Positions 16,976-26,198 are shown, numbered from the stretch's first letter. The stretch: DNA of 64,000 bases from Microbacterium sp. 3J1 (GCF_001049495.1 NZ_CDWI01000014.1:124001-188000); one strand, 5' to 3'. A program made the numbers and translations. Notes: generated by a model not told the origin, from the letters alone.

Positions 16976-18160
16976 TCACTCGGCGAGCTCCGCGTACAGC
17001 GCGCGGGTGGTGTCGGCGATCGCGCCCCAGCTGAACTCGTCCCGTGCGCGCTCCCGCCCCGCCTCACCGTATTCGCGCGCCTTCTCGGGGTCCGAGACGA
17101 CCTCGGTGAGCACTCGGGCCAGATCCGCGACGTACCGCTCGGGGTCCACCGGCGTGCCGGTTCCGTCCTGCACCTGCTCGATCGGCACGAGGCGTCCGGT
17201 CACACCGTCCGCCACGACCTCGGGAATGCCGCCGGTCGCGGTGCCGACGACGGCCGCGCCGCATGCCATCGCCTCGAGGTTCACGATGCCGAGGGGCTCG
17301 TAGACAGACGGGCACACGAACGTCGTCGCGGCCGCGAGGATCGTCGACAGCTCGTCGCGCGGCAGCATCCGGTCGATCCAGATGACGCCCTCGCGTGTCT
17401 GCTGGAGCAGCTTCATGCCCTCCTGCACCTCGGCCAGGATCTCGGGGGTGTCCGGCGCGCCCGCGCAGAGGATCAGCTGGACCTCGGGCGGGAGCAGCCG
17501 CGCCGCCTGGAGCAGATAGGGCAGACCCTTCTGCCTCGTGATCCGCCCGACGAAGACGACCGACGGTCGGGACGGATCCATTCCCACGGATGCGAGGAAC
17601 TCGCGGTTCTGCACCGGACGCCAGCGCTCGACGTCGATGCCGTTGTGGATGACGCGGACCCGAGCGGGGTCGACGGACGGATAGCTGCGCAGGATGTCGG
17701 CCCGCATTCCCGCGCTCACGGCGATGACGGCCGCGGCGTTCTCGTACGCGAGCTTCTCGATGCCGCTGGAGACGGCGTAGCCGCCGCCGAGCTGCTCGGC
17801 CTTCCAGGGGCGCAGCGGCTCGAGGCTGTGCGCCGTCAGCACATGAGGGATGCCGTGGAGCTGCGACGCGAGGTGCCCGGCGAAGTTCGCGTACCAGGTG
17901 TGGCTGTGCACGATGTCGGCCTCGGAGATCGCCGCGACGATCTCGAGATCGGTGCCCAGGGTCTGCAACGCGGCATTGGCGGAGGCGAGTCCGGAGGGCG
18001 TGCGGTACGCGAACGTGCCCGGCTCCTCGCGCTCCGCACCGAAGGCCCTGACCTGTACATCGATATTCTGCCGCAGCGCCGCGACGAGCTCGGCGACGTG
18101 CACTCCCGCGCCTCCGTAGATCTCTGGCGGGTATTCCTTCGTGATCATTTCGACGCGCAT
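16976..18160 (-). CDS. glgA: Glycogen synthase / ADP-glucose:glucose-1-phosphate transferase (GT4 type)
   Basis: This is a 394-residue GT4 glycosyltransferase of the actinobacterial GlgA type. The N-terminal KEYPPEIYGGAGVHVAEL forms the acceptor side, and SVYEPLGIVNLEAMACG is the C-terminal nucleotide-sugar motif with the conserved Glu residues. In Mycobacterium the orthologue, also divergent from glgC, is GlgM, which makes maltose-1-phosphate from ADP-glucose for the GlgE pathway. Either product is possible here; glgE is not in the window. The promoter region with glgC is only 69 bp, so the two are probably co-regulated. Confidence 0.9.
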   Translation of the reverse strand: MRVEMITKEYPPEIYGGAGVHVAELVAALRQNIDVQVRAFGAEREEPGTFAYRTPSGLASANAALQTLGTDLEIVAAISEADIVHSHTWYANFAGHLASQLHGIPHVLTAHSLEPLRPWKAEQLGGGYAVSSGIEKLAYENAAAVIAVSAGMRADILRSYPSVDPARVRVIHNGIDVERWRPVQNREFLASVGMDPSRPSVVFVGRITRQKGLPYLLQAARLLPPEVQLILCAGAPDTPEILAEVQEGMKLLQQTREGVIWIDRMLPRDELSTILAAATTFVCPSVYEPLGIVNLEAMACGAAVVGTATGGIPEVVADGVTGRLVPIEQVQDGTGTPVDPERYVADLARVLTEVVSDPEKAREYGEAGRERARDEFSWGAIADTTRALYAELAE

Positions 18161-18165
18161 GCCTA

Positions 18166-18223
18166 GACGCTAGTGACTCGGTTGTCCAGATGCTAGTTAC
18201 CCGAGCCGCGCGGCATCTATGGT
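18166..18223. promoter_or_regulatory. Divergent leaderless promoters glgA/glgC with direct repeats
   Basis: The minus-strand -10 TAGCGT (18172-18167) lies 6 nt before glgA; the plus-strand -10 TATGGT (18218-18223) lies 6 nt before glgC. Two imperfect direct repeats (GACGCTAGTGACTCGG at 18166-18181 and GATGCTAGTTACCCGA at 18189-18204, 12 of 16 identical) occupy the rest and could bind a shared regulator. Confidence 0.55.
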
Positions 18224-18229
18224 GGGTGC

Positions 18230-19471
18230 ATGTCCGCACCAAAGAAGATCTTCGGCATCATCCTCGCCGGCGGCGAGGGCAAGCGACTCATGCCCCTCAC
18301 AGCCGACCGCGCAAAACCTGCGGTGCCCTTCGGCGGACAGTACCGGTTGATCGATTTCGCCATCTCGAACCTCATCAACTCCGGCCTGCGCCAGATCGTC
18401 GTGCTCACGCAGTACAAGTCGCACAGCCTCGACCGTCACATCTCCCAGACATGGCGGATGTCCGCGCTCCTCGACTCGTACGTCGCGTCGGTGCCCGCGC
18501 AGCAGCGACTCGGCAAGCGCTGGTTCTCCGGCTCGGCCGACGCGATCCTGCAGAGCCTCAACCTCATCAACGACGAGAAGCCCGACATCGTCGTCGTCAT
18601 CGGTGCCGACCACGTGTACCGCATGGACTTCCGGCAGATGCTCGAGGCGCACATCGAATCCGGGGCGAAGGCGACCGTCGCCGGCATCCGTCAGCCGATC
18701 GCGATGGCCTCGCAGTTCGGCGTCATCGACGCCGACACCGAGACCGGGCGCATCAAGCAGTTCCTCGAGAAGCCGACCGACGCGACGGGTCTCGACGACG
18801 CACCGCACGAGGTGCTCGCGTCGATGGGCAACTACATCTTCGACGCGGATGCCCTCATCGCGGCCGTCGAGGCAGACGGCGAGTCGCCGACCTCGGGGCA
18901 CGACATGGGCGGCGACATCGTCCCGTACTTCGTAGACCGCGGTGAGGCCGGCTACTACGACATGAAACAGAACGACGTGCCCGGCTCCTCGCCGCGGGAT
19001 CGCTCGTACTGGCGCGACGTGGGTACCATCGACTCGTTCTTCGACGCCCACCGGGATCTGATCTCGACCCTGCCGATCTTCAACCTGTACAACATGGAGT
19101 GGCCGATCCACTCCCAGGCGGTGAATTCGCCGCCCGCGAAGTTCGTCCGCGATTCGGTGGGCCGCATCGGCAACGCGATCGACTCGATCGTCTCGCTGGG
19201 ATCCGTGCTCTCGGGCACCCATCTCGAACGCAGCGTCGTGGGTCCCTGGACGCTGGCCGGCGGCGGATCCACCATCACGGACTCCGTCGTGTTCGACCAC
19301 GTCCAGGTCGGCGCCGGTTCGCGAGTGCATCGGGCGATCCTGGACAAGAACGTCGTCCTCGCCGACGGTGCGACCGTGGGTGTCGACCGCGAACGCGACC
19401 TGCAACGAGGGTTCACGGTCACGGACTCCGGCATCACCGTGGTCGGCAAGGGCGTCTTCATCGAGCGCTGA
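18230..19471 (+). CDS. glgC: Glucose-1-phosphate adenylyltransferase
   Basis: GlgC makes ADP-glucose from glucose-1-phosphate and ATP, the committed step for glycogen or maltose-1-phosphate. The 413 residues include the nucleotidyl motif [12 protein letters not shown] with the allosteric and catalytic region [16 protein letters not shown], the Asp motif GADHVYRMD, the sugar site FLEKP, and a C-terminal left-handed beta-helix. It is divergent from glgA, as in Mycobacterium. Confidence 0.96.
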   Translation: MSAPKKIFGIILAGGEGKRLMPLTADRAKPAVPFGGQYRLIDFAISNLINSGLRQIVVLTQYKSHSLDRHISQTWRMSALLDSYVASVPAQQRLGKRWFSGSADAILQSLNLINDEKPDIVVVIGADHVYRMDFRQMLEAHIESGAKATVAGIRQPIAMASQFGVIDADTETGRIKQFLEKPTDATGLDDAPHEVLASMGNYIFDADALIAAVEADGESPTSGHDMGGDIVPYFVDRGEAGYYDMKQNDVPGSSPRDRSYWRDVGTIDSFFDAHRDLISTLPIFNLYNMEWPIHSQAVNSPPAKFVRDSVGRIGNAIDSIVSLGSVLSGTHLERSVVGPWTLAGGGSTITDSVVFDHVQVGAGSRVHRAILDKNVVLADGATVGVDRERDLQRGFTVTDSGITVVGKGVFIER

Positions 19472-19501
19472 CCGGCGTCCGGCGGGCGGAGCGGCTGTCG
19501 G

Positions 19502-19507
19502 TAGGCT
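19502..19507 (+). promoter_or_regulatory. Leaderless serB promoter -10
   Basis: TAGGCT lies 6 nt before the serB GTG, in the short glgC-serB gap. Confidence 0.5.
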
Positions 19508-19513
19508 CGGAGC

Positions 19514-20149
19514 GTGACCTCTGCGCGTTTCCTCGTCGTCCTCGATGCCGATTCCACCCTCATCCGCAACGAGGTGATCGAGCTCATCGCCGACGAGGCC
19601 GGTCGCCGTGAAGAGGTGCAGGCGGCGACCGAAGCCGCCATGAGGGGCGAGGTCGACTTCGCCGCCAGCCTCCGCTCCCGGGTGGCCGCCCTGCAGGGCG
19701 TGCCGGTGTCGCGCTTCTCGCGGGTGCTCGATCGCATCGAGCCGACTCCGGGGGTCCACCGGCTCACCGAGGCCGTCCACGCGCGCGGCGGGGTCGTCGG
19801 CGTCGTGTCCGGGGGCTTCCACGAGATCCTCGACCACATCGCTCCAGACCTCGGGGTCGACCGCTGGCGCGCGAACCGCCTGGCGGTCGTCGATGAGGCG
19901 CTGTCGGGTCACGTCGAGGGGGACATCGTGGACGCCGCGGCGAAGGCCTCGGCGCTGCAGGAGTGGGCCGACGAGCTCGGGGTCCGCCGCAACGCCACCA
20001 TCGCGATCGGAGACGGTGCCAACGACCTGCAGATGATGGCCGTCGCCGGTCTGGGCCTCGCGTTCAACGCCAAGCCCGCCGTACGCGCCGCCGCGAGCCT
20101 CGTGATCGGCCCGCAGGACCTCTCGGAGGTCATCCCGCTGCTGCCGTAG
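19514..20149 (+). CDS. serB: Phosphoserine phosphatase
   Basis: This 211-residue HAD phosphatase catalyses the last step of serine synthesis. Motif I is DADST (D11 nucleophile, D13 acid/base), motif II is SGG in VVSGGFHEI, and motif III/IV is GDGANDLQM. It is the short form without N-terminal ACT domains. It has a probable leaderless start at GTG 19514. Confidence 0.92.
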   Translation: MTSARFLVVLDADSTLIRNEVIELIADEAGRREEVQAATEAAMRGEVDFAASLRSRVAALQGVPVSRFSRVLDRIEPTPGVHRLTEAVHARGGVVGVVSGGFHEILDHIAPDLGVDRWRANRLAVVDEALSGHVEGDIVDAAAKASALQEWADELGVRRNATIAIGDGANDLQMMAVAGLGLAFNAKPAVRAAASLVIGPQDLSEVIPLLP

Positions 20150-20169
20150 CGAATGTCGGTGGCCCGGTC

Positions 20170-20175
20170 TATCGT
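20170..20175 (+). promoter_or_regulatory. Leaderless promoter -10 for hydrolase gene
   Basis: TATCGT lies 7 nt before ATG 20183 with no ribosome site. Confidence 0.5.
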
Positions 20176-20182
20176 CGGGCCC

Positions 20183-20884
20183 ATGGACATCATCCTCATC
20201 CCCGGACTCTGGCTCGACGCTTCCAGCTGGGGCGAGGTGACCACCGCTCTCGAACAGGCCGGGCACACGGTGCATCCGCTCACGATGCCGGGAGTCGGAG
20301 CCCCGGCACCGGAGTCGTCCGGTATCGGCATGTCCGCCTGGGTGGAGGCGGCGGTCGCAGCCGTCGACGCTGTCGGGGGTCCGGTCGTGGTGGTCGGTCA
20401 CAGCGGCGGGGGCAATGTCGCATGGGGCGTCGCCGACGCACGGCCGGCGACCGTGTCACGGGTCGTCTTCGTCGACACCGTCGCCCCGCCCAGCGGCTTC
20501 GGCATCGGCGAGTTCGACGATGTCGACGGCGTCGTGCCCTTCCCCGGGTGGGACTTCTTCCCCGCAGAGGAGGTACGTGACCTCGACGACGAGACCCGCG
20601 CCCGCACCGCACCGCTCACCCGCAGCGTGCCCGCTCGTGTGCCCGCCGACCAGATCGAGCTCCGAGACGCGGCGCGCCACCGGGTGCCCGTGACCTTCCT
20701 CATGGGCTCGTACGATCAGGAGACCCTCGAGTCCGAGCTCGCGGAGTGGGGGCCTTACGCCGATGAGTACCGGGCGATCGACGACGTCGAAGTCGTCCGG
20801 ATGGGCTCCGGGCACTGGCCGCAGTTCTCCATGCCACAGCGCCTCGCCGACCTGATCGACGCGGCGGTCACCCGCCGACGCTGA
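20183..20884 (+). CDS. Alpha/beta hydrolase
   Basis: This 233-residue alpha/beta-hydrolase has the nucleophile elbow GHSGGG (S74), an N-terminal strand followed by LIPGLW for the oxyanion hole, and a C-terminal histidine in GSGHWPQ. There is no signal peptide. The substrate cannot be read from the sequence; esterase-like activity is the default expectation. ATG 20183 was preferred over the GTG at 20153 because the core begins there and a -10 hexamer precedes it. Confidence 0.85.
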   Translation: MDIILIPGLWLDASSWGEVTTALEQAGHTVHPLTMPGVGAPAPESSGIGMSAWVEAAVAAVDAVGGPVVVVGHSGGGNVAWGVADARPATVSRVVFVDTVAPPSGFGIGEFDDVDGVVPFPGWDFFPAEEVRDLDDETRARTAPLTRSVPARVPADQIELRDAARHRVPVTFLMGSYDQETLESELAEWGPYADEYRAIDDVEVVRMGSGHWPQFSMPQRLADLIDAAVTRRR

Positions 20885-20938
20885 ACCCCGCGCCCGGACT
20901 CGACGATCGCGGCGACCCGCCAGTGCCGCGCTCGAGCG

Positions 20939-21649
20939 TCAGTGGCCCATGCCGAGGCCGCCGTCGACCGGGATCACCGCTCCCGAGATGTAGCCCGACT
21001 CGTCGCTCGCGAGCCAGGTCACGACACCCGCGACCTCGTCGGGAGTGGCGAAGCGCCCGGCGGGGATGCTCGCCTTGTACTGCTTCTGCGTTTCCTCGGG
21101 AAGCTCGGCCGTCATGTCGGTCTCGATGAATCCGGGCGCGACGACGTTCGCGGTGATGCCGCGACCGCCGAGCTCGCGCGTCAATGACCGGGCGAACCCG
21201 ACCAGAGCGCTCTTCGACGCCGAGTAGTTGACCTGTCCGGCGGACCCGTAGAGACCGACCACGCTCGAGATGAGGATGACCCGGCCGAAGCGCGCACGGA
21301 GCATGCCCTTGGACGCTCGCTTGACCACGCGGAAGGTGCCGCCCAGGTTCGTCGCGACGACGCTGTCGAAGTCGTCTTCACTCATCCGCAGCAGCAGCGT
21401 GTCCTTCGTGATGCCGGCGTTGGCCACCACGATCTCCACCGGCCCGAGCTGCTGCTCCACCTCGGTGAACGCCGCGTCGAGCGCCGCCGCATCCGTCACA
21501 TCCGCGCGAACGGTCAGCGTCCCCTCGGGGCCCTCTCCGCTGCGCGCAGTGACGGCGACGCGATAGCCGTCACGGACGAAGCGCTCGGCGATCGCTCGGC
21601 CGATTCCACGGTTGCCTCCGGTGACGAGGACGACGCGCTGAGAACTCAT
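20939..21649 (-). CDS. fabG: 3-oxoacyl-ACP reductase
   Basis: This 236-residue short-chain dehydrogenase has NADPH motif TGGNRGIG (10-17), NAG at 77-79 and the catalytic S129, Y142, K146. The C terminus PVDGGLGMGH is typical of FabG/MabA, the reductase of type II fatty acid synthesis. It stands alone, away from the fab cluster at 4.5-8.1 kb. GGAG just ahead of ATG 21649 fixes the start over the GTG six bases upstream. Confidence 0.92.
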   Translation of the reverse strand: MSSQRVVLVTGGNRGIGRAIAERFVRDGYRVAVTARSGEGPEGTLTVRADVTDAAALDAAFTEVEQQLGPVEIVVANAGITKDTLLLRMSEDDFDSVVATNLGGTFRVVKRASKGMLRARFGRVILISSVVGLYGSAGQVNYSASKSALVGFARSLTRELGGRGITANVVAPGFIETDMTAELPEETQKQYKASIPAGRFATPDEVAGVVTWLASDESGYISGAVIPVDGGLGMGH

Positions 21650-21786
21650 TTCCACTCCAGATCTGGCCGCAGAGGGTCGTCGGCCGAGTCGACAACGATC
21701 CTATCGATGATGGTCAGAGCACCACCTCGGACGTTTGACAGAAGCGGATGCGACTGGAACGCTGTAGCCGACGAAAGGGCGCCACC

Positions 21787-22326
21787 GTGAGCGACAACAG
21801 CATCCCCTCTCCCACGGGTGATCAGCAGCCGATGCCTCCGGCCCCACCTGCGTACCCCGGCGCCGTGCCCCCGCAGCCCACACAGGCCTACCCCGGTGCC
21901 GTCCCGTCCGTCGCTCCGGCGCCGCCCGCGTACGGCGCACCCGAGCCGCGGTCGCCCTACGGCGCCGTCCGCGACCAGAACGGCGCGTATCCGATCTATG
22001 CAAGCGCGCCGCTCTACCCCGCTGCGCGTCCGGCGAGCGGCCTCGCGATCACGTCCCTGGTCTGCGGCATCGCCGGTGTGGTGTTCGGCACATTCCTCTT
22101 CTGGCTGGTCCTGCCGTTCCTCGCCTCCGTCGTCGCGATCATCACCGGACACCTGGCGCTGCGTCGGACGAAGGCCGATCCGACGGTCGGCGGTCGCGGC
22201 CTCGCGTTCGCCGGACTGATCATGGGCTACGTCATGGTCGCGATCCAGCTGATCATCCTGGCGATCGTCCTGTTCAGCTTCCTCTTCGTCGGCGCCTTCT
22301 CCCTGCCGTTCATCTTCAGCTCCTGA
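21787..22326 (+). CDS. DUF4190 membrane protein with Pro-rich N terminus
   Basis: The 179 residues divide into a disordered N-terminal half rich in Pro, Ala and Tyr (two AYPGAVP repeats near residues 21 and 33) and a DUF4190 domain with two membrane helices (about 92-124 and 142-170) around the usual GHLALRRTK connector. Function unknown. GAAAGGG 7 nt upstream supports GTG 21787. Confidence 0.82.
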   Translation: MSDNSIPSPTGDQQPMPPAPPAYPGAVPPQPTQAYPGAVPSVAPAPPAYGAPEPRSPYGAVRDQNGAYPIYASAPLYPAARPASGLAITSLVCGIAGVVFGTFLFWLVLPFLASVVAIITGHLALRRTKADPTVGGRGLAFAGLIMGYVMVAIQLIILAIVLFSFLFVGAFSLPFIFSS

Positions 22327-22363
22327 ACCGGCGATATCGCGTGCCGGTGCATCCGGACCGGCG

Positions 22364-22369
22364 TAGGCT
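22364..22369 (+). promoter_or_regulatory. Candidate -10 for the DUF3099-SURF1 operon
   Basis: TAGGCT lies 9 nt before the GTG at 22379, giving a leader of at most a few bases. Confidence 0.4.
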
Positions 22370-22378
22370 TGAGTAATC

Positions 22379-22738
22379 GTGAAGAACAAGGGTCTGGTTC
22401 CTGCCGTCACCTCCCTGCCGCAGTCGCCGCAGGCCGAGGCAGACCACCGTGTGCGCCGCTATGCGATCACGATGACGATCCGCATCGTCTGCTTCGCTCT
22501 CATGATGTTCGTGCAGCCCTACGGCTGGTACACCTGGGTCTTCGCCCTCGCTGCCGCCGTGCTCCCCTACATCGCCGTGGTGTTCGCCAACGCCGGCAGC
22601 GACAGCACCGAGACGACCGCGGAGTCCCCCGCGCAGCAGATCGACGCGCCTGCGACACTCGCTCCTCAGGACACGAGCCCTCTGGACGACGGGCCGCAGA
22701 TCTTCACGATCCGCGAGAGCGGCCAGGATCGCGCGTGA
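22379..22738 (+). CDS. DUF3099 family membrane protein
   Basis: This 119-residue protein matches the actinobacterial DUF3099 family: a basic N terminus (DHRVRRYAITMTIRIVCF) leads into two membrane helices at about 28-48 and 51-70, followed by a polar tail. Function unknown. It is first in a coupled trio ending in a SURF1 protein; its stop overlaps the next start as GTGA. Confidence 0.85.
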   Translation: MKNKGLVPAVTSLPQSPQAEADHRVRRYAITMTIRIVCFALMMFVQPYGWYTWVFALAAAVLPYIAVVFANAGSDSTETTAESPAQQIDAPATLAPQDTSPLDDGPQIFTIRESGQDRA

Positions 22739-22929
22739 GCGAACTGGAGTGCTCGCGGGCCGGATGCCGGAACGCGGCCACCGCCCGAGTGGTGTGGCGC
22801 AACCCTCGCATCCATGCGGTCGATCGCGAGAAGATCTGGCTCGCCTGCTCCGAGCACGTCGACTTCCTGCGTGATTACCTCGCAGCGCGGGACTTCCCGG
22901 TGACGGTGCGCGACGGGGTTCCCTCGTGA
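22735..22929 (+). CDS. Small Cys/His protein, possible zinc site
   Basis: A 64-residue ORF lies exactly between DUF3099 and SURF1, overlapping both by 4 bp (GTGA at each junction), which strongly supports it being a gene. C6, C11, C38 and H41 (ECSRAGC and ACSEH) could bind one zinc ion. It is soluble. No family name is recognised. Coupling to SURF1 hints at a role linked to cytochrome oxidase, but that is guesswork. Confidence 0.75.
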   Translation: MSELECSRAGCRNAATARVVWRNPRIHAVDREKIWLACSEHVDFLRDYLAARDFPVTVRDGVPS

Positions 22930-23738
22930 GCGCTCGGCTGACGCGATGGAGCGTGTACGTGCTGATCGCCATCGGGTTCGCGGTCGGCTGCGCCTTCCTC
23001 TCGAACTGGCAGTTCGAGCGGAATGAGCACCGTGCCGAGCAGATCGCGCTGGTCGAGAAGAACTACGACGCCGACCCCGTGCCCTTGGACGAGTTGATCG
23101 GAAGCGACGGAGAGCTCGACCCCGAGGACGTCTGGCACCCTGTCGTCCTCACAGGCGAGTACCTCGCCGACGACGAGCTGCTGGTGCGCAACCGCCCGCA
23201 CGGCGGAACCAGCGCGTTCGAGGTCCTCGTGCCCTTCCGCGACTCCGACGGGCGCGTCATCGTCGTCGACCGAGGTTGGGTGCCGCCGGGCGACGGCGAA
23301 TCACCCGATGCCGTTCCCGCCCCTCCCCGCGGAGAGGTCGAGGTCATCGTGCGCCTGCGGCCCGGCGAGCAGGCTCCCGCATCGGGTCGCGGAGCTCCCG
23401 AAGGACAGGTGCCCACGATCAACCTTCCAGCGATCGCCGAACTGGTCGGCGGAGACGTCCTCACGAGCGCGTACGGTCAGATCGTGAGCGAGAGCCCCGC
23501 CGGGGACGGCTCCCTCGGGACGTTCGACTCCCCCACCGATGACCCGGGCCCGCACCTGTCGTATGCGATCCAGTGGATCCTGTTCGCGCTGATGGGCTTC
23601 ATCTTCATCGGGTACATCATCCGCACGGAGATCGCGAAGCACCGCGAGGAGCTCGAAGGCGCTCCCGCCCCGGTGAAGAGGTCTCGACGGCGAGACAGCG
23701 ACGCCGACGTCGAAGACGAACTGCTCGACGCCCGCTGA
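22926..23738 (+). CDS. SURF1-family cytochrome oxidase assembly protein
   Basis: The 270 residues show SURF1 topology: an N-terminal membrane helix (about 9-27) followed by SNWQFERNEHRAEQ, a periplasm-side domain with LVRNRP and VDRGWVPPG, and a second helix (about 216-236). SURF1 helps insert haem a into cytochrome c oxidase. ctaA and ctaB for haem A synthesis are in the same window at 39-42 kb. The tail is highly charged. Confidence 0.9.
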   Translation: MSARLTRWSVYVLIAIGFAVGCAFLSNWQFERNEHRAEQIALVEKNYDADPVPLDELIGSDGELDPEDVWHPVVLTGEYLADDELLVRNRPHGGTSAFEVLVPFRDSDGRVIVVDRGWVPPGDGESPDAVPAPPRGEVEVIVRLRPGEQAPASGRGAPEGQVPTINLPAIAELVGGDVLTSAYGQIVSESPAGDGSLGTFDSPTDDPGPHLSYAIQWILFALMGFIFIGYIIRTEIAKHREELEGAPAPVKRSRRRDSDADVEDELLDAR

Positions 23739-23747
23739 GGCCACCGC

Positions 23748-24368
23748 TCACGCGCGAGCCTCTTCCTCCATCCGGTCAGCCGCTCGGCCGCTGATCGTCC
23801 GGGACCACCGGTCGCCGGCGGCTTCGTAGACGAGACGAGTGTGTCGCCGATCGGTCTCGCCCTGCCAGAACTCGACACGGGAGGGAACGATCCGCCAGAG
23901 CACCCAGTCCCCCTCGGCGATGCCTGCCTGTGCGGACGCCGAGCGAGCCGCGAGGTCAGCAGCGCTCTCCTCGGGCGTCGCCTCCTCGACCCGACCGCGC
24001 ACGCGGACCGCGCGGACCTGCGGCTGCCACCAGAAGTTGAGAGCAGCCGCCGGCGCGACAGCGAGCTGAGCGCCCTTGCGCGACGATCTCGTGCTGGCGA
24101 ACGCCCACCCGCGTGCGTCGATCCGTTTCAGGATGAGTGTGCGCGCATCGGGGATCCCGTCGGCATCGACCGTCGCCAGGGTCACGGTCTGCGGTTCGGC
24201 CACGCCTGCATCGGCTGCGTCGCGCAACCATTCGGCGAAGAGAGCCGCCGGGTCATCCGGCACCTCTCGGACGTCCCACGTCGGGGCCACTCCTGTGAGG
24301 GCATGCCGCCCTCGCAGCCACTCGTTGAGCGGAGAGAGGTCGAGGTCCGAGTCGTCGCCATGGGTCAC
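23748..24368 (-). CDS. pdxH: Pyridoxamine 5'-phosphate oxidase
   Basis: PdxH oxidises pyridoxamine or pyridoxine 5'-phosphate to pyridoxal phosphate with FMN. In the 206 residues the FMN-binding stretch RTLILKRIDARG, FWWQPQVRAVRVRGRVEE and the C-terminal EFWQGETDRRHTR are typical. The GTG at 24368 has a CATAGT -10 7 nt upstream and no ribosome site, so it is probably leaderless. It ends 9 bp from SURF1, convergent. Confidence 0.92.
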   Translation of the reverse strand: MTHGDDSDLDLSPLNEWLRGRHALTGVAPTWDVREVPDDPAALFAEWLRDAADAGVAEPQTVTLATVDADGIPDARTLILKRIDARGWAFASTRSSRKGAQLAVAPAAALNFWWQPQVRAVRVRGRVEEATPEESAADLAARSASAQAGIAEGDWVLWRIVPSRVEFWQGETDRRHTRLVYEAAGDRWSRTISGRAADRMEEEARA

Positions 24369-24375
24369 GCTCTCG

Positions 24376-24381
24376 ACTATG
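24376..24381 (-). promoter_or_regulatory. Candidate -10 of leaderless pdxH promoter
   Basis: CATAGT on the minus strand stands 7 nt before the pdxH GTG. Confidence 0.35.
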
Positions 24382-24417
24382 CCACCCCCTCGCACAGTGG
24401 CATACGTCGCGTGCCGG

Positions 24418-26034
24418 TTACGCCAGCTCGATGAGGTCCTGGTACTCCTGGCTCCAGATGTCCTCGACGCCGTCCGGGAGGATCAGCACGCGCTCGGGGT
24501 TGAGGGATTGCACCGCACCAGGGTCGTGCGAGACCAGGACCACGGCGCCCTCGTAGTGAGCGAGCGCGCCGAGGATCTCCTCGCGCGACGCCGGGTCGAG
24601 GTTGTTGGTCGGCTCGTCGAGCAGCAGCATGTTGGCCGACGACACGACGAGAGTCGCGAGCGAGAGGCGGGTCTTCTCGCCGCCCGACAGGACTCCCGCC
24701 GGCTTCAGGACGTCGTCGCCGGTGAACAGGAACGAGCCGAGCACCTTGCGGGCCTCGGTCTCGGTGATGTGCGGCGCGGCCGAGACCATGTTCTCGAGCA
24801 CCGAACGATTCACGTCGAGGTTCTCGTGCTCCTGCGCGTAGTACCCGACCTTGAGTCCATGTCCTGGTTCGAGCTGGCCGGTGTCGGGCTTGTCGACGCC
24901 GGCGAGCATCCGCAGGAGTGTCGTCTTGCCTGCACCGTTGAGTCCGAGCACGACCACCTTCGACCCGCGGTCGATCGCGAGGTCGACGTCGGTGAAGATC
25001 TCGAGCGAGCCGTACGACTTCGAGAGTCCGGTCGCCATCATCGGCGTCTTCCCGCACGGCGCCGGCTTCGGGAAGCGCAGCTTCGCCACGCGGTCCTCCT
25101 GCCGGACCTCGTCGAGCCCCGCGAGGAGCTTCTCGGCGCGGGCGATCATCTGGTGCGCTGCCGCGGCCTTCGAGGCCTTGGCGCCGAAGCGGGCGGCCTG
25201 CTGCTGCAGCGTGGTCGCCTTCTTCTCGGCGTTCGCGCGCTCCTTCTTGCGGCGCTCCTCGTCGGCGACCCGCTGACGCAGGTAGTTCTTCCAGTTCATG
25301 TTGTAGGTGTCGATGATCTGGCGGTTCGCGTCGAGGTAGAACACGCGGTTGACCGTCTCGCCGACGAGCTCGACGTCGTGGCTGATCACGATCAGCCCGC
25401 CCTTGTAGTTCTTGAGGAACTCGCGCAGCCACACCACACTGTCGGCATCGAGGTGGTTGGTCGGCTCGTCGAGGATCATGGTCTCGGCGTCGGAGAAGAG
25501 GATGCGGGCCAGCTCGATGCGGCGGCGCTGACCGCCGGAGAGCGTCGACAGGGGCTGATCGAGGATGCGGTCGGGAAGCGAGAGGTTGTTGGCGATCGAG
25601 GCCGCCTCGGCCTCGGCCGCGTAACCGCCCTGCGCCTCGAACTGCTCGGTGAGGCGCGCATAGCGCTTCATGGCCTTCTCCGCGACCGCGGGGTCCTCCG
25701 ACCCCATCGCCAGCGAGGCCTCGGTCATACCGAGGTTCAGCTGCCCCAGGCCGCGCGCGTCGAGGATCCGCGTACGTGCGAGGTCCTCCGGGTTGCCGGA
25801 CCGCGGGTCCTGCGGAAGATAGCCGAGCTCACCCGAGCGGGTCACGCTGCCGCCGGACGGCAGGACGTCTCCGGCGAGCACCTTCGTCAACGTGGTCTTG
25901 CCCGCGCCGTTGCGCCCGACCAGACCGATCTTGTCGCCGTCGCTGACGCGGAACGACACGTTCTCCATCAGGAGGCGTGCGCCCACGCGGATCTCGAGTT
26001 CGTGCACGGCAAGCACAGCAGGACGTCCGTTCAT
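24418..26034 (-). CDS. ABC-F family ATPase (ribosome-associated)
   Basis: The 538 residues contain two ABC domains and no membrane segment. Walker A motifs are GRNGAGKTT and GLNGAGKTT, signatures LSGGQRRR and LSGGEKTR, Walker B LDEPTNHLD and LDEPTNNLD. The inter-domain linker (about 255-310) is long, basic and coiled-coil-like, as in the P-site tRNA-interaction motif. ABC-F proteins act on ribosomes (EttA-like) or give antibiotic protection; which applies is not clear. It may start at ATG 26034 or at the GTG six codons later (VLAVHELEIRVG). Confidence 0.9.
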   Translation of the reverse strand: MNGRPAVLAVHELEIRVGARLLMENVSFRVSDGDKIGLVGRNGAGKTTLTKVLAGDVLPSGGSVTRSGELGYLPQDPRSGNPEDLARTRILDARGLGQLNLGMTEASLAMGSEDPAVAEKAMKRYARLTEQFEAQGGYAAEAEAASIANNLSLPDRILDQPLSTLSGGQRRRIELARILFSDAETMILDEPTNHLDADSVVWLREFLKNYKGGLIVISHDVELVGETVNRVFYLDANRQIIDTYNMNWKNYLRQRVADEERRKKERANAEKKATTLQQQAARFGAKASKAAAAHQMIARAEKLLAGLDEVRQEDRVAKLRFPKPAPCGKTPMMATGLSKSYGSLEIFTDVDLAIDRGSKVVVLGLNGAGKTTLLRMLAGVDKPDTGQLEPGHGLKVGYYAQEHENLDVNRSVLENMVSAAPHITETEARKVLGSFLFTGDDVLKPAGVLSGGEKTRLSLATLVVSSANMLLLDEPTNNLDPASREEILGALAHYEGAVVLVSHDPGAVQSLNPERVLILPDGVEDIWSQEYQDLIELA

Positions 26035-26040
26035 TCAAAA

Positions 26041-26074
26041 GGGAGAGCGGCCGATCGGCCAGCCTCCCAGTATA
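26041..26074 (-). promoter_or_regulatory. abcF promoter and palindromic leader
   Basis: TATACT on the minus strand (26074-26069) is a clear -10. The leader, about 28 nt, contains the perfect 12-base palindrome GGCCGATCGGCC (26049-26060) flanked by GGGAG/CTCCC. It could fold in RNA or bind a dimeric regulator. Confidence 0.5.
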
Positions 26075-26192
26075 GAACGCCCGGCTGGGCGTCCCGGCGG
26101 TCTCCGCTCAGGATGCCGCCGGCCCCCGATCTACCTCTGCGGGTGGATGCGGTCGATACCTGAGGGTGATGTCCCGAAGGCCGCCCGCTTCC

Positions 26193-26198
26193 TAACCT
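26193..26198 (+). promoter_or_regulatory. Leaderless dedA promoter -10
   Basis: TAACCT lies 6 nt before the dedA GTG. Confidence 0.5.

Noticed and set aside
18166-18204. Direct repeats as the start of a CRISPR array
   Set aside because: There are only two imperfect 16-base copies within a promoter region and no cas genes.
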